Positions 8,993 to 21,141 are shown, counted from the stretch's first letter. The stretch: 64,000 nucleotides of DNA from Nitrincola schmidtii (GCF_008973715.1 NZ_WBOL01000015.1:29491-93490), one strand, 5' to 3'. The notes: generated by a model from the sequence alone, not told the origin. A program made the numbers and translations.

Positions 8993-9538
8993 TTAATATC
9001 GTCGAAGTGCGGCGCTATAAATCATCGGTTGCTGATCCTCATTGATTCCGGAAAGCCTGAATTCAAACTCCACTGATCTAACCAAACAACAACTATCTGG
9101 TGCAGAATCATACTCAGATGCCTCGATGCGCCCATCATCATTTTTATCCACACCATAGGCAAATCGAACGGATTTAACGCCACTGATTAAGGAATGTCCA
9201 TTACAGCGAAGTTGGTCATCACTTACCGTAAATCGATTAATATAACTACTACCTGATTCTTGCAATTGACCTAAGCAATTACGACTACCCTCTTCTGCGG
9301 CATAGGTAAGTACCAATACTTTTTCGTCACTAACCATTTCTATCGCATAGGCTTGTCGTATGGCTCGTCTTAACTGCAGCACAGTGAAGCGCTCAATCTC
9401 TTGAGATGACGTTAGGCGCAATTGGGTTTGCCAACTTGATTTTCCAGCAATTAAAAAAGTAGAGATTCCCAGTAACAGGATTGAGCTGATCACCAGAGAA
9501 ACCAACAACTCTGTTAGTGTAAAACCTTGTTGTTTCAT
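8993..9538 (-). CDS. PilW-like minor pilin
   Basis: This 181-residue protein has a prepilin leader MKQQG-FTLTELLVSLVISSILLLG with Glu5, and a PilW-type globular part with paired cysteines (CNGHSL, SCCLV). PilW is a minor pilin in the tip complex. It is much shorter than Pseudomonas PilW (about 270 aa). It starts 1 nt after the pilV-like stop and has a short gap before the pilX-like gene, so all four genes should be cotranscribed. Confidence 0.78.
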   Translation of the reverse strand: MKQQGFTLTELLVSLVISSILLLGISTFLIAGKSSWQTQLRLTSSQEIERFTVLQLRRAIRQAYAIEMVSDEKVLVLTYAAEEGSRNCLGQLQESGSSYINRFTVSDDQLRCNGHSLISGVKSVRFAYGVDKNDDGRIEASEYDSAPDSCCLVRSVEFEFRLSGINEDQQPMIYSAALRRY

Positions 9539-9539
9539 C

Positions 9540-9917
9540 TTAGCAGTCTATGAAAACAGGTTTATGGTTCAACCATACCTGAGTGGGAGCCAGAATATCT
9601 GTCGAGGCATGGCTAAACACATCAGGAAAAGCATCGATCAAATAGCTTTCTCTTTCCGTGTCATTCATGTTCGAAAGGTAACAACGCTGCTGCCACAGCC
9701 GCTCGATAGCTTCGCCATGCAGGAGTGCAAGTCGAGAATCTTGATAACTTTGATAGGCGGATTGTAGATTTTTTAACTGAAGCTGAGTGAGGGCTAAGCT
9801 GCCCATCGAGAGAAGCAGCAGCGTGATCATTACTTCAGGAAGACCAATCCCACACTCTAGTCGAGAGTGAAGATTTAGCTGTATGTGTGGGTATTGAATA
9901 GAGTCAGAATGAATCAT
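9540..9917 (-). CDS. PilV-like minor pilin
   Basis: This 125-residue protein has a long leader of about 23 residues and a prepilin site CG-IGLPEVMITLLLLSMG with Glu5. LTQLQLKNLQSAYQSYQDSRLALL follows, close to the PilV pattern ALxxLQ...AYxSSQRxxA. It is short for PilV (about 185 aa). It is the first gene of the pilin set. The upstream 155 nt (9918-10072) is the likely promoter region. No pilY1 or pilE lies downstream. Confidence 0.75.
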   Translation of the reverse strand: MIHSDSIQYPHIQLNLHSRLECGIGLPEVMITLLLLSMGSLALTQLQLKNLQSAYQSYQDSRLALLHGEAIERLWQQRCYLSNMNDTERESYLIDAFPDVFSHASTDILAPTQVWLNHKPVFIDC

Positions 9918-10072
9918 GAATCACCTCTTCCTTGAGATATTTAAATCAAAGTTTACCACTCCTTGGTATACGATAATTCAGATTAGTAGTTAGCCATTAA
10001 CACGTCAAGAGTTTAGATATATTTGATCCAGACAGTGCAAAGCCACTAAAAAATAAGTGCGTAAAACAACTA

Positions 10073-11656
10073 CTAGCCTTGCTCACGCAACCGAAATGCA
10101 CTATCTGCCAGCTCGGCACCGGCTTCATCGTATACATGAAATACTTGATGTGCACCCAATGCTTTCAGAACTTGAATCTCGTCAGCATATTCGACAATAG
10201 CTGTTACTTGGCCAGAAAAACCTCGATTAACCAACTGTTCCATCGCATAAATATTACCATGATGACTCGGCATGGTAAGTAGTATCATTTTAATTTCAGG
10301 ATGACTCGCAATGTTATCCCAAAAATCTGAATCGCTTGCATCTCCATGCAGAGCATGGAAGCCCGCAGCATTAATTTCATCAACTTTATCTGCGTTATTA
10401 TCAATACCTAACACTCTCACATCATATCCGTCTTTAAGTCGAGTGTACGCGCTTCGACCAATCTTACCCATACCTAACACAATAGCATCCGCATCGCTGA
10501 TTGTGAGCACCTTATCCGCATGATGAAGCTTATCAACGGGTGCTTGAGGTAAGAACTTATCAAGATAGAGATAGACTTTTTCACTCGCGCTATTAAGAGG
10601 TGATGCCAACACAAAACTTGCAGCAACAGCGATCGACAGCACAACCAACCAAGCCTCATCAAACCATCCCTGAGATACAGCGAGTGCTGCTACAATCAAA
10701 CCAAACTCTGAGTAATTACTCAAACTGAGTGTAGCCAATGTAGACGTTCGATTTCGCAATCTGAATCGATTGAATATTAGTAAGAATAAAATACTTTTGA
10801 TCGGTATTAAGAAGAGCAGTAGCGCCGAAAGGAATAATAAGTCCCATGTAGGTAAAGCCATCAAACCTATAGAAAGGAAAAAACCAACCAACAAAAATTC
10901 TTTAAGGTGAAATAGAGATTTCGCAAGATGATGCGACGCTTTGTGCGGTGCCAAAAGCATACCAATAATTAATGCTCCTAAATCACCCTTAACACCTACC
11001 GCTTCAAAGAGCCCATAACCCAGCACTAAAGCAAGCAAGATGCCATAGAGTATTTGCATCTCTCCATGACCTACCTTATCAAGTAAGTAACGAAGAAAAA
11101 TCGATAAAGGTAGGAGTAAAAATAAGCCTAAAGCCCAAATACTGGGAAGTTGTCCCGTTGACGCAGATAAGAAAAGAACAGCAAAGATGTCCTGCATTAT
11201 CAATACGCCGATCGCCAATCGTCCATAAAAAGACTGCATTTCACTGCGTTCTTCTAGGACTTTAACGGCAAAAACAGTACTCGAGAATGCTAAGGCAAAC
11301 GATAAAAGTAAGAATGTCTGCCAATCACTATTCGCTAACAGGGCAATTCCTGTTAATTTAAAGAGAGATAAAACTGCAATCAGAATGCCACTCGACAACA
11401 CCATATGCCCAGTCGCACCCAACCAGACCTCTGTGCGTAGCAGAGTTCTGACATCCAATTTTAAACCAATGGTAAACAATAAAAGCGTGACACCAAGGTT
11501 AGATAAGGATTCCAACGTTGGTGTCATGGAGTAGCCAAGATAATTTAACGCAAAGCCCGCTGCTAAAAATCCAACCAAGGGTGGTAAACGCACCAGCATG
11601 GCGCCCAGACCACCCAAAAAAGCTGCAATAATAAAAGCGAACTCTTCGTATTCCAT
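10073..11656 (-). CDS. CPA2/Kef-type cation:proton antiporter with RCK domain
   Basis: This 527-residue inner membrane protein has about twelve membrane helices (residues 5-375), including the LLLFTIGLKLD motif and the ALAFSSTVFAVKVLEE region of CPA2 exchangers. A TrkA-N/RCK nucleotide-binding domain follows (about 385-520), with the Rossmann motif AIVLGMGKIGRSA. It resembles KefB/KefC/YbaL potassium efflux antiporters. Whether it carries K+ or Na+ and responds to glutathione adducts cannot be told. It sits where many relatives carry ispH between fkpB and the pilin genes. Confidence 0.85.
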   Translation of the reverse strand: MEYEEFAFIIAAFLGGLGAMLVRLPPLVGFLAAGFALNYLGYSMTPTLESLSNLGVTLLLFTIGLKLDVRTLLRTEVWLGATGHMVLSSGILIAVLSLFKLTGIALLANSDWQTFLLLSFALAFSSTVFAVKVLEERSEMQSFYGRLAIGVLIMQDIFAVLFLSASTGQLPSIWALGLFLLLPLSIFLRYLLDKVGHGEMQILYGILLALVLGYGLFEAVGVKGDLGALIIGMLLAPHKASHHLAKSLFHLKEFLLVGFFLSIGLMALPTWDLLFLSALLLFLIPIKSILFLLIFNRFRLRNRTSTLATLSLSNYSEFGLIVAALAVSQGWFDEAWLVVLSIAVAASFVLASPLNSASEKVYLYLDKFLPQAPVDKLHHADKVLTISDADAIVLGMGKIGRSAYTRLKDGYDVRVLGIDNNADKVDEINAAGFHALHGDASDSDFWDNIASHPEIKMILLTMPSHHGNIYAMEQLVNRGFSGQVTAIVEYADEIQVLKALGAHQVFHVYDEAGAELADSAFRLREQG

Positions 11657-11698
11657 ACGTTATTCCATGTTCTTATGATTTATTATTTGCTTTTTAGA

Positions 11699-12142
11699 TT
11701 AAGCGTTTGCCAACGGCTGAACTTCTAAAATTTCCACCTCAAACAGGATCGTTTTACCGGCTAGTGGATGATTAAAATCCACGGTGACACGCTCGTCACT
11801 GAACTCAGTAACAACGCCAGGCACTTCACCACCAGGCTCTTGGAAAGTAACCACTAAACCCGGCTCTAAATCCATATCTTTAAACTGACTACGTGGCATT
11901 ACCTGAATATTACTGGGATTATGCATGCCAAAACCACGCTCAGGAGCGATGGTTAGATCAAGGTGATCACCCGGCTTCAGGCCAGAAAGCGCCATTTCAA
12001 ACCCCTCTGGAATATTGCCGTCACCAAATACAAACTTGGCAGGATTAGCCGCAAAGTTAGAATCGATGACCTGTCCATTTTCCAACTTAATCGCGAAATG
12101 CATTGTGACTGCTGTACCTTGTCCCACTGTAATGTCATTCAT
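11699..12142 (-). CDS. fkpB: FKBP-type peptidyl-prolyl cis-trans isomerase (SlpA/FkpB)
   Basis: This 147-residue SlyD/FkpB-like isomerase catalyses proline cis-trans isomerisation. The FKBP core (VTMHFAIKLENGQVIDSN; GLKPGDHLDLTIAPERGFG) is interrupted by the insert-in-flap domain at about residues 70-125. There is no histidine-rich tail, which separates it from SlyD. The ATG overlaps the lspA stop by 4 nt, the usual ileS-lspA-fkpB arrangement. Confidence 0.92.
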   Translation of the reverse strand: MNDITVGQGTAVTMHFAIKLENGQVIDSNFAANPAKFVFGDGNIPEGFEMALSGLKPGDHLDLTIAPERGFGMHNPSNIQVMPRSQFKDMDLEPGLVVTFQEPGGEVPGVVTEFSDERVTVDFNHPLAGKTILFEVEILEVQPLANA

Positions 12143-12693
12143 GATTTTTCCTCATTGGAAGTTGATGAACCTTGAGTTCTACCCGAAACAAACACCATAT
12201 CAAAGATCAGAATGGCGGCACCAACCGTTATCGCACTGTCTGCAAGATTAAATGCAGGAAAGTACCAGCCACCATAGTGCACAGAGATAAAATCGACAAC
12301 GTAACCATGGATGATACGATCATAAAGGTTACCTAGAGCACCCCCCATAATCAGCGCAAGCGCTGTTCGCATCCACCATTGTTTAGCAGGTGTAGCACGT
12401 AACCATTGTAGTAATACCACACAAACGCCTATGGCGACTAGTGCAAAAAACCAACGTTGCCATCCACCTGCACCTGCCAGAAAACTGAAGGCTGCGCCAG
12501 GGTTATGCAGCAAGGTTAAATCAAAGAAGGGCAACACTGGAACAGGTTGGGCATAGGTCAAATAAGTGGATGCCAACCATTTTGTGCCCAGATCCAGCAG
12601 GATGACCAGAAACGTTAACCCTAACCACTGCAAAGCGCCTGCTTGCGCAGGCACTCCAAAACCCAGAACAGTCGATGAGTCTGCGTTACGCAT
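12139..12693 (-). CDS. lspA: Lipoprotein signal peptidase (signal peptidase II)
   Basis: LspA is an inner membrane aspartyl protease that removes signal peptides from prolipoproteins after lipidation. Four membrane helices are visible, with the conserved [10 protein letters not shown] and [20 protein letters not shown] (first catalytic Asp) and [12 protein letters not shown] (second catalytic Asp) motifs. I chose the ATG at 12693, which has AAGGTGA upstream and overlaps the ileS stop. A GTG at 12714 would add seven residues. BamD in this window is one likely substrate. Confidence 0.94.
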   Translation of the reverse strand: MRNADSSTVLGFGVPAQAGALQWLGLTFLVILLDLGTKWLASTYLTYAQPVPVLPFFDLTLLHNPGAAFSFLAGAGGWQRWFFALVAIGVCVVLLQWLRATPAKQWWMRTALALIMGGALGNLYDRIIHGYVVDFISVHYGGWYFPAFNLADSAITVGAAILIFDMVFVSGRTQGSSTSNEEKS

Positions 12694-15502
12694 AGAAACG
12701 TTGTTCACCTTCACCAGTCACATTATCCACACAACGTGTGCACAGTTCTGGGTGTTCTTCATGGCTGCCCACATCTTCACGATGGTGCCAGCAACGCGCA
12801 CACTTTGGATGCTCTGAAGACACGACGGACACTTTCAAGCCATCGACTTGCGTGACACGTGCATCGGCACCCTCTTCTAAAGGCTTCAAGGTCGCAGAAG
12901 AGGTGATCAACACGAAACGCAACTCATTACCTAGCTGAGCTAAGTCTGCTTTCAGTGCATCATCGACATAAAGGACCACTTCTGCCGCTAGGGATGCTTT
13001 CACCAGCTTTTCGTTACGCGCATCTTCAAGACACTTGTTCACCGCGTCTTTAACTGCCATGACTCGACGCCAGTAGGCATCGCCTAAGCTATCTTCAGCG
13101 GATAGCGTAAACAAACCTTCGTACCATGTACTTAACAAGACACTTTCACGACGGCTACCGGGCAGCACTTCATAAATTTCTTCTGCCGTAAAGCTAAGGA
13201 TCGGTGCAATCCAGCGCGTTAAGGCTTCAGCAATATGATACAAGGCTGTCTGACAGGAACGACGTGCCAAACTATCTACCTGAGTGGTGTACTGACGATC
13301 TTTGATGATATCCAGATAGAAGCCACCCAATTCATGTACACAGAAATTATGCACCGCTTGGTAAACATCTAAGAAACGATAGTCATCATATGCAGCGATA
13401 ATCTTTTGCTGTAAACGCCAGGTCGCATCAACCGCCCAACGATCCAAAGTGAGCATCTTTTCTGGATCAACCAAGTCAGAAGAAGGGTCAAAGCCATTCA
13501 GGTTAGCCAGCAAGAAGCGCGCGGTATTGCGGATACGACGATAGGAATCTGCTGTACGTTGCAGTATCTGCTTAGATACCGCCATTTCCCCAGAGTAATC
13601 GGTTGCAGCTACCCAAAGGCGCAGAATATCGGCACCCATACTATCGGTGACTTCTTGCGGAGCGATGACGTTGCCCAAGGACTTGGACATTTTGTAGCCT
13701 TTCTCATCCACGACGAAGCCATGGGTTAACACCTGCTTGTAAGGGGCAACACCATTGATCGCAATTGAGGTTTTTAAGGAGGACTGGAACCAACCACGAT
13801 GTTGGTCAGAACCTTCTAAATACATGTCGGCCGGGAATTGCAGCTCTTCACGTGTTCTCAGCACAGAATGGTGTGTCGTACCCGAATCAAACCAGACATC
13901 GAGTGTATCGGTCACTTTATCGTAATCAGCCGCTTCATCCCCTAGCAACTCAGCCGCATCTAGCTCAAACCATGCATCAATACCGTCTTTTTCGATACGC
14001 AACGCAACAGCTTCGATCAGTTCTTGCGTACGCGGATGCAACTCGCCGGTTTGCTTATGTGTAAATAGCGTGATCGGCACACCCCAAGTACGCTGACGCG
14101 ATACACACCAGTCTGGGCTTTGCTCAAACATCGCTTCGATACGTGCTTGACCCCAGCCAGGGAACCACTGCACACCTTTGATCGCCTCTAAGGCATCTGC
14201 ACGCAGGTTTTTATCATCCATCGACACAAACCATTGTGGTGTAGCACGATAGATTAACGGTGTTTTGGTTCTCCAGCAGTGTGGATAGCTGTGCTGGAAT
14301 TTTTTCAGATGCACCAGTTTTTTCTCGCGCTCGAGTGCATCACAGACAGGATCATCGGCCTTATACACATGCACACCAGCAAACTCTCCCGCCGCATCAC
14401 TATAGGTACCATTGGCCTGAACTAGGTTCAGCGTACCTAAACCATAGGCTTGACCAACAACAAAGTCTTCCATACCGTGATCTGGAGCTGTATGAACGGC
14501 ACCGGTACCTGCATCAGTTGTGACGTGATCGCCAAGGATAACGGGCACATGACGGTCATAAACGGGGTGTTGAAGGAGCTGTCCTTCCAATAATTTGCCT
14601 GAACAACGTGCAATAACCTGGTACTGCTGAATACCCCAGCGAGCCATAATGTCATCGACCATATCGGCTGCCAGAATCAAGCGCTCTTTACCTTGATTAA
14701 CGGCAGTTTCCACTAGGGCATAATCCAATTCAGCATTCAATGAAACCGCTTGGTTGGCAGGAATAGTCCAAGGCGTGGTCGTCCAGATCACAATGGATAT
14801 CGGTCCATAACCCGCATCTGTACCAAACAATTGCAGTACAGCGTCGGTATTGACCACGCTGAAGCGCACATCGATTGCAGTAGAGGTTTTGTCTTGATAC
14901 TCAACTTCTGCTTCAGCTAAGGCTGATTGACCGACTACGCTCCAGTAAACGGGCTTGTAACCTTTCACTAAGTGACCGTTTTCAATGATACGACCGAGTG
15001 AACGAACGATATTGGCTTCGGTTTCAGCATTCATGGTTAAGTAAGGCTGATCCCAGTCACCGATTACACCCAAGCGGATAAAATCATCTTTTTGACCTTC
15101 GATCTGCTTTTGCGCGTAGTCACGGCAATGTTGACGAAACTCACGGAAAGGCACTTTATCGCCGGCACGACCAATGGTCGTTTCAACCTTGTGTTCGATG
15201 GGTAGACCATGACAATCCCAACCCGGAATATAGGGCGCATCGAAACCGCTCAGGGTTTTCGATTTAACGATCATATCCTTGATCACTTTATTGACCGCAT
15301 GACCGATATGAATACTGCCGTTAGCGTAGGGAGGGCCATCGTGCAGAATAAACTTGCGACGCCCCTGACCCTCTTCACGTAAACGTGCATAGAGGTCCAT
15401 TTCAGCCCAGCGCGCCAATCGAGCAGGTTCACGTTCTGGCAGATTACCACGCATTGGAAACTCAGTTTCCGGCAGGTTCAATGTAGGTTTGTAATCGGTC
15501 AT
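12686..15502 (-). CDS. ileS: Isoleucyl-tRNA synthetase
   Basis: This class I aminoacyl-tRNA synthetase charges tRNA-Ile and edits valine. The HIGH-type motif is HIGHA (in [13 protein letters not shown]), the KMSKS loop is KMSKSLGN, and the editing domain contains [12 protein letters not shown]-terminal zinc finger is visible ([12 protein letters not shown]...CTRC). Starting at the ATG 15502 ([12 protein letters not shown]) gives 938 residues, the same as E. coli. This start lies 1 nt after the ribF stop. An upstream extension to 15568 would overlap ribF and is unlikely. Confidence 0.97.
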   Translation of the reverse strand: MTDYKPTLNLPETEFPMRGNLPEREPARLARWAEMDLYARLREEGQGRRKFILHDGPPYANGSIHIGHAVNKVIKDMIVKSKTLSGFDAPYIPGWDCHGLPIEHKVETTIGRAGDKVPFREFRQHCRDYAQKQIEGQKDDFIRLGVIGDWDQPYLTMNAETEANIVRSLGRIIENGHLVKGYKPVYWSVVGQSALAEAEVEYQDKTSTAIDVRFSVVNTDAVLQLFGTDAGYGPISIVIWTTTPWTIPANQAVSLNAELDYALVETAVNQGKERLILAADMVDDIMARWGIQQYQVIARCSGKLLEGQLLQHPVYDRHVPVILGDHVTTDAGTGAVHTAPDHGMEDFVVGQAYGLGTLNLVQANGTYSDAAGEFAGVHVYKADDPVCDALEREKKLVHLKKFQHSYPHCWRTKTPLIYRATPQWFVSMDDKNLRADALEAIKGVQWFPGWGQARIEAMFEQSPDWCVSRQRTWGVPITLFTHKQTGELHPRTQELIEAVALRIEKDGIDAWFELDAAELLGDEAADYDKVTDTLDVWFDSGTTHHSVLRTREELQFPADMYLEGSDQHRGWFQSSLKTSIAINGVAPYKQVLTHGFVVDEKGYKMSKSLGNVIAPQEVTDSMGADILRLWVAATDYSGEMAVSKQILQRTADSYRRIRNTARFLLANLNGFDPSSDLVDPEKMLTLDRWAVDATWRLQQKIIAAYDDYRFLDVYQAVHNFCVHELGGFYLDIIKDRQYTTQVDSLARRSCQTALYHIAEALTRWIAPILSFTAEEIYEVLPGSRRESVLLSTWYEGLFTLSAEDSLGDAYWRRVMAVKDAVNKCLEDARNEKLVKASLAAEVVLYVDDALKADLAQLGNELRFVLITSSATLKPLEEGADARVTQVDGLKVSVVSSEHPKCARCWHHREDVGSHEEHPELCTRCVDNVTGEGEQRFYA

Positions 15503-15503
15503 A

Positions 15504-16460
15504 TCAATTAACTTCCGCTTGTGAATGCTGCTCAGGCGTGTGTTCAAACCAGCGCCGAGCGGTTTCAATATCTAAAAAAATTTGTGTTTTTAACGCTTCA
15601 AGACCTTCGAAACGCTTTTCGGGACGCAGAAAATGTAGAAATTCCACCTGCATCAATTGCCCATAGATCTCTTCTTGCCAGTCAAATAGATGTACTTCAA
15701 GTACGGGTAATCGACCATTCACTGTCGGCCTGACACCGACATTACTGATACCACGCACTTCATGTCCATTGAAGCGCGCTAGCACCGTATACACACCTTG
15801 CAAGGGACAACGAAAGCGATGCATTCGCACATTCGCGGTTGGCACCCCCAGTTGTCGACCTATCTTGTTGCCGTGCTGTACACGACCTGTCACACAATAG
15901 GGACGACCTAACAGGGTTTCAGACAACTCGAAATCGCCACGCATCAAGGTTTCTCTTAGGCGCGTACTGCTAACACGTTGATCTTGAATTTCGTAGGTGT
16001 GTGTATGTTCAACGGTAAAGCCGTGCGTCTTTCCTGCGGCTTCAAGCATGGCGTAATCACCCGTACGATCACAGCCAAAGCGAAAGTCATCACCCACGAC
16101 AAAATGACGAACATTCAAGCCATTCAACAGCAACTCATCAACAAACGCCTGTGCGGACATGCTGCGTAAACGGGCGTTGAACGTTAAGCACAAAACCCGA
16201 TCAATGCCTTCATCACGAAGCAGGCGTACTTTTTCGTCAAAGCGTGTTAATCGCGGAGGTGCCTCGCTACCGGCAAAAAACTCCCGTGGCTGTGGTTCAA
16301 AAATAATCACTACACTGGGCAAGCCTAACTCAGAGGCTTTAGATTTTACCTGATCCAACACTTTTTGATGCCCTAAATGCACGCCATCAAAATTACCAAT
16401 GGTTGCTACACAACCCCGGTGTTTGTCGCGCAAATTATGTAAGCCTCGGATCAGTTCCAT
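15504..16460 (-). CDS. ribF: Bifunctional riboflavin kinase / FAD synthetase
   Basis: This 318-residue enzyme phosphorylates riboflavin to FMN and adenylylates FMN to FAD. The N-terminal FAD synthetase domain carries the nucleotidyl-transferase motif [11 protein letters not shown] at about residue 22 and RVSSTRLRE near 165. The C-terminal kinase domain contains [11 protein letters not shown] near 200. It is followed directly by ileS, the common gammaproteobacterial order. Confidence 0.96.
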   Translation of the reverse strand: MELIRGLHNLRDKHRGCVATIGNFDGVHLGHQKVLDQVKSKASELGLPSVVIIFEPQPREFFAGSEAPPRLTRFDEKVRLLRDEGIDRVLCLTFNARLRSMSAQAFVDELLLNGLNVRHFVVGDDFRFGCDRTGDYAMLEAAGKTHGFTVEHTHTYEIQDQRVSSTRLRETLMRGDFELSETLLGRPYCVTGRVQHGNKIGRQLGVPTANVRMHRFRCPLQGVYTVLARFNGHEVRGISNVGVRPTVNGRLPVLEVHLFDWQEEIYGQLMQVEFLHFLRPEKRFEGLEALKTQIFLDIETARRWFEHTPEQHSQAEVN

Positions 16461-16536
16461 GCCAGTGTCTTAAGTCGAGAAATGAACCGCACATTATAGT
16501 CGAAAAAGCGCCTCATTATCAGCCCCAAATGCCCTG

Positions 16537-18147
16537 TCAGGCTCTTAAATGCCTTAGACGTAAGCCCATAATGAACTGAACACACAGATAGACCAGCATC
16601 CCACCCATCACCAACAGTACCATTTGCTCTATGCGTTGCCACAACCCCATCTGCAACCAAGCGTCTGTTGAGTTTCTAAAGAAGATTAGAAAAGCCAACA
16701 TCGCCACATTGGCAAGCCCATTACGAATCAGCACTTTCGACCAACCGGGCTGCCACTGCAGCACATCGACTTTTCTAAGACCATGCAACAACATAGCTGC
16801 GTTTAAGAAAGCAGATAAGGATGTTGCGAGCGCCAAACCAACATGATCTAAGGGCCATACCAAAATCAGGTTAAACACCATATTCGCCGCCATTGCCCAA
16901 ATAGCAATACGCACCGGTGTTTTCATATCTTGACGTGAAAAGTATCCAGTCGCCAACACCTTGATCAGCATAAATGCCAGCAATCCAATCGCATAGGCCT
17001 TCAAACTCATTCCTGCCATCAAGACATCACGGTCTTGCATCTGACCGTAATGAAACAGTGTCGCGATCATGGGCTCAGCCAGCACAATCAGAGCAAGGGC
17101 TGCAGGCAGACCGATTAGCAAGATCATTCTAAGCGCCCAATCCAGTGTCGCTGCAAAACGCTGGGGACTTTTTTCCGCATGATTGCGCGATAAGGCTGGT
17201 AAAATAACGGTCGCAATGGCGATACCAAACACGCCTAAAGGCAACTCGACCAAGCGATCAGAGTAGTAAAGCCAAGAAACACTGCCATTCTGCAGGAAAG
17301 ACGCCAACACGGTATCTAACAACAAATTGATTTGCGCAACTGAGACACCAAACAGTGCTGGCACCATCAACTTCATAATGCGCTGAACACCTTCATCCTT
17401 CCAGCCCGGGGTGGGTCGTGGCAATAATCGTAAACGCGCTAAGAAAGGCAGCTGAAAAAGTAGCTGCATTACTCCGGCTAAGAACACCCCCCAGGCCATT
17501 CCCATAATCGGCGGGTCCATCATCGGACTGATCCATAACGCCGCACCTATCAAACACACATTCAGGATCACTGGTGTAAAGGCCGGAATAGCGAAGCGCT
17601 CATAGCTATTTAAAATAGCACCACAAAATGCAGTTAAGGAGATCAACAATAAATACGGAAAGGTGATACGCAGCATTTCAGCCGCTAGCGGGAAACGCTC
17701 ATCATCTGCCAAATAAAAGCCCGGAGCAAAAAGTGCAGCCAACAGCGGTGCCGCCATCATCGCCGCCAGCGTAATCATCAACAAGGTTATGCCCAGTGTG
17801 CCAGCCACTCGATTGACCAGTAACTGCACGGCATTCAAATCGCGTTGAGTGCGATACTCTGATAACACCGGCACAAAGGCTTGTGCAAAAGCACCCTCAG
17901 CAAATAAGCGTCGTAAAAAGTTAGGAATTTTAAAGGCCACGAAAAAGGCATCTGCATGACCACCCGCACCAAAAACCGAAGCAACAATGACGTCTCGGGC
18001 TAGCCCCAAAAACCGTGACAACAGCGTCATAATGCCGACCACACCGCTGGATCTTAGCAAACCGCTTTTTCGTTTTTCTGACGCTTCCAAATCTGCAATA
18101 CTCCATCCGTTTGTGGTATTCTTGCCACTGTTCGGCCAATTGCGCAA
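16537..18147 (-). CDS. murJ: Lipid II flippase MurJ
   Basis: MurJ moves the peptidoglycan precursor lipid II across the inner membrane. The protein has about fourteen membrane helices and the family start motif (MTLLSRFLGLARDVIVASVFGAGGHADAFFVAFKIPNFLRR, in parts). The start is uncertain: 18147 is a TTG giving 536 residues with an unusual polar leader of about 34 residues. Later TTG codons, for example before LRSSGVVG, would give a more typical length near 500. It is divergent from rpsT and upstream of ribF. Confidence 0.93.
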   Translation of the reverse strand: MRNWPNSGKNTTNGWSIADLEASEKRKSGLLRSSGVVGIMTLLSRFLGLARDVIVASVFGAGGHADAFFVAFKIPNFLRRLFAEGAFAQAFVPVLSEYRTQRDLNAVQLLVNRVAGTLGITLLMITLAAMMAAPLLAALFAPGFYLADDERFPLAAEMLRITFPYLLLISLTAFCGAILNSYERFAIPAFTPVILNVCLIGAALWISPMMDPPIMGMAWGVFLAGVMQLLFQLPFLARLRLLPRPTPGWKDEGVQRIMKLMVPALFGVSVAQINLLLDTVLASFLQNGSVSWLYYSDRLVELPLGVFGIAIATVILPALSRNHAEKSPQRFAATLDWALRMILLIGLPAALALIVLAEPMIATLFHYGQMQDRDVLMAGMSLKAYAIGLLAFMLIKVLATGYFSRQDMKTPVRIAIWAMAANMVFNLILVWPLDHVGLALATSLSAFLNAAMLLHGLRKVDVLQWQPGWSKVLIRNGLANVAMLAFLIFFRNSTDAWLQMGLWQRIEQMVLLVMGGMLVYLCVQFIMGLRLRHLRA

Positions 18148-18302
18148 ATAATAGCGTGCTTTAAGGGCCGCTCATAGCATACGCGCGAGAGAATTCGTGA
18201 TAAACAGTTGACAATACCTTCGTAAGCAGGAATAATTTCGCGTCTGTTTTCCGGCACTACTACCGCCGTAATTTGATCAACCTAAGTTTAAAGGAGCCGA
18301 CT

Positions 18303-18566
18303 GTGGCTAATTCCGCAGGATCCCGTAAACGTGCTCGCCAGGCGGAGAAGCGTCGTCAGCAAAACGCTAGTCTGCGCTCCATGGCACGTACCTACTTGAA
18401 AAGAGTTATCAACGCTATCGCCGCTGGTGATAAAGCTGCTGCTGAAGCGGCATTCAAAACAGCACAGCCTGTTTTGGATAGCTCTGCAAACAAAGGCATT
18501 TTTCACGCCAATAAGATTGCGCGTCACAAGAGCCGTTTGTCTGCAAAAATCAAAGCAATGGCTTAA
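18303..18566 (+). CDS. rpsT: 30S ribosomal protein S20
   Basis: S20 is an 87-residue primary binder of 16S rRNA. The start is the GTG at 18303 ([18 protein letters not shown] follows), with AAGGAG seven bases upstream; a frame extension to 18273 is not needed. A non-ATG start (UUG) takes part in S20 autoregulation in E. coli, so the GTG here may matter in the same way. The gene stands alone between divergent murJ and a strong terminator. Confidence 0.97.
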   Translation: MANSAGSRKRARQAEKRRQQNASLRSMARTYLKRVINAIAAGDKAAAEAAFKTAQPVLDSSANKGIFHANKIARHKSRLSAKIKAMA

Positions 18567-18580
18567 TACAAGCTATTGTA

Positions 18581-18607
18581 AAAAAACCGGCTAAGGCCGG
18601 TTTTTTT
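18581..18607. terminator. Terminator after rpsT
   Basis: A run of A, stem CCGGC, loop TAAG, stem GCCGG and seven T. The A run can pair with the T run, so it may work in both directions between the convergent rpsT and proB genes. Confidence 0.88.
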
Positions 18608-18622
18608 GTGTCTGCTCAAAGC

Positions 18623-18660
18623 ACTAAACTCTCAAAGAACTAAACTCTCAAATCACTAAA
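18623..18660. repeat. 16-bp tandem repeat between rpsT and proB
   Basis: ACTAAACTCTCAAAGA is followed directly by ACTAAACTCTCAAATC and the start of a third unit (ACTAAA). It is about 2.4 copies, just before the proB stop codon. No function suggested. Confidence 0.7.
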
Positions 18661-18661
18661 C

Positions 18662-19783
18662 CTAAGCTAGCACCATATTATCGCGATGCACTAACTCTTC
18701 TTCACCCATAAACCCCAATAAACCAGCAATAGCCTTGGTTGGGTGACGCATAATACGACGCGCATCATCCGCGCCATAATTGACCAAACCACGCGCAATA
18801 ACGCTACCCATCTCATCCTGAATCATCACCATCTCTCCTCGAGAGAAGTCACCGGTAACATTCAACACGCCCGCAGGCAGCAAACTTCTACCACCGTTTG
18901 TCAGTGCCTTGACAGCACCCGCATCGACAATGAGCGCCCCTCTAGCCTGCAAATGACCTGCAATCCATTGTTTACGTGCCACCATGGGCTCACGATCAGG
19001 CGTTAACAAGGTTCCCAGTGATTCACCAGCAAACAGACGACTCAGGACATTCTCTTCACGACCACTGGCGATGACAGTCACCGCCCCAGAACGGGCCGCT
19101 AAACGAGCCGCACGCACCTTAGTGATCATACCGCCACGACCTAACAAGCCACCATCACCGGCAACAGCCTGAACCCGCTCATCTTCAGCACGCGCCTCGA
19201 CAATCAACTCAGCATCGGGATCTTGTCGCGGATCGGCCGTAAACAGCCCCTTCTGATCGGTTAGAAGAATGAGTGCATCCGCTTCAACGGCATTAGCCAC
19301 CAATGCACCAAGCGTATCATTATCACCAAAACGAATTTCGCTAGTGACCACCGTATCATTTTCATTAACAACGGCAACCACACCCAGCTCAATCAAGGTA
19401 CGCAAGGTTGAGCGAGCATTCAGGTAACGCTTACGATTAGACAAGTCATCATGAGTCAGCAACACCTGAGCGGTATGGACACCATGCTTCCAAAAGCAAG
19501 CCTCCCAGGTTTGTACCAAGCCCATTTGACCCACAGCAGCAGCGGCTTGCAGTCGAAATACTTCACTAGGACGCGTTTTCCATCCCAAACGATTCATACC
19601 CTCGGCAACGGCACCTGAAGAGACCAATATCACTTCAATACCTGCTTCACGCAAATGAACCAACTGCTCAACCCAACGTGAAATCGCTACTTCATCCAAT
19701 CCTTGACCATCATTCGTCAACAATGAACTACCGATTTTAACGACCCAACGCCCTCGACCACCTAATCGCTCACGCCCTGACAT
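18662..19783 (-). CDS. proB: Glutamate 5-kinase
   Basis: ProB phosphorylates glutamate in the first step of proline synthesis. The 373-residue protein has an amino acid kinase domain ([49 protein letters not shown]) and a C-terminal PUA domain from about residue 275. The kinase is normally feedback-inhibited by proline. It follows obgE by 16 nt, an order shared with Pseudomonas. proC and putA for the same amino acid lie far away in this window. Confidence 0.96.
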   Translation of the reverse strand: MSGRERLGGRGRWVVKIGSSLLTNDGQGLDEVAISRWVEQLVHLREAGIEVILVSSGAVAEGMNRLGWKTRPSEVFRLQAAAAVGQMGLVQTWEACFWKHGVHTAQVLLTHDDLSNRKRYLNARSTLRTLIELGVVAVVNENDTVVTSEIRFGDNDTLGALVANAVEADALILLTDQKGLFTADPRQDPDAELIVEARAEDERVQAVAGDGGLLGRGGMITKVRAARLAARSGAVTVIASGREENVLSRLFAGESLGTLLTPDREPMVARKQWIAGHLQARGALIVDAGAVKALTNGGRSLLPAGVLNVTGDFSRGEMVMIQDEMGSVIARGLVNYGADDARRIMRHPTKAIAGLLGFMGEEELVHRDNMVLA

Positions 19784-19799
19784 GCTTTTTTATACTCCG

Positions 19800-21011
<1,212 letters not shown>

Positions 21012-21036
21012 CTATGCCTTTCTAAATTTTTACATC

Positions 21037-21120
21037 ATCGCCGCTCCTGCGCATCCATGCGCTCGCGGCCCTTGCGCATCCCTTTCAATCGCCGCTCCTG
21101 CGCATCCATGCGCTCGCGGC
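21037..21120. repeat. 33-bp palindromic direct repeat between rpmA and obgE
   Basis: The identical 33-bp unit occurs at 21037-21069 and 21088-21120. Each contains an interrupted palindrome (GCCGC...GCGCATCCATGCGC...GCGGC). A degenerate partial unit (TTGCGCATCC) lies between them. In the obgE direction this is transcribed sequence just before its start codon. Confidence 0.85.
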
Positions 21121-21141
21121 ATACCGTACGTCCCTGTACAT

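Noticed and set aside
15503..15568. N-terminal extension of IleS by 22 residues
   Set aside because: It overlaps ribF, and the ATG at 15502 gives exactly the family length.
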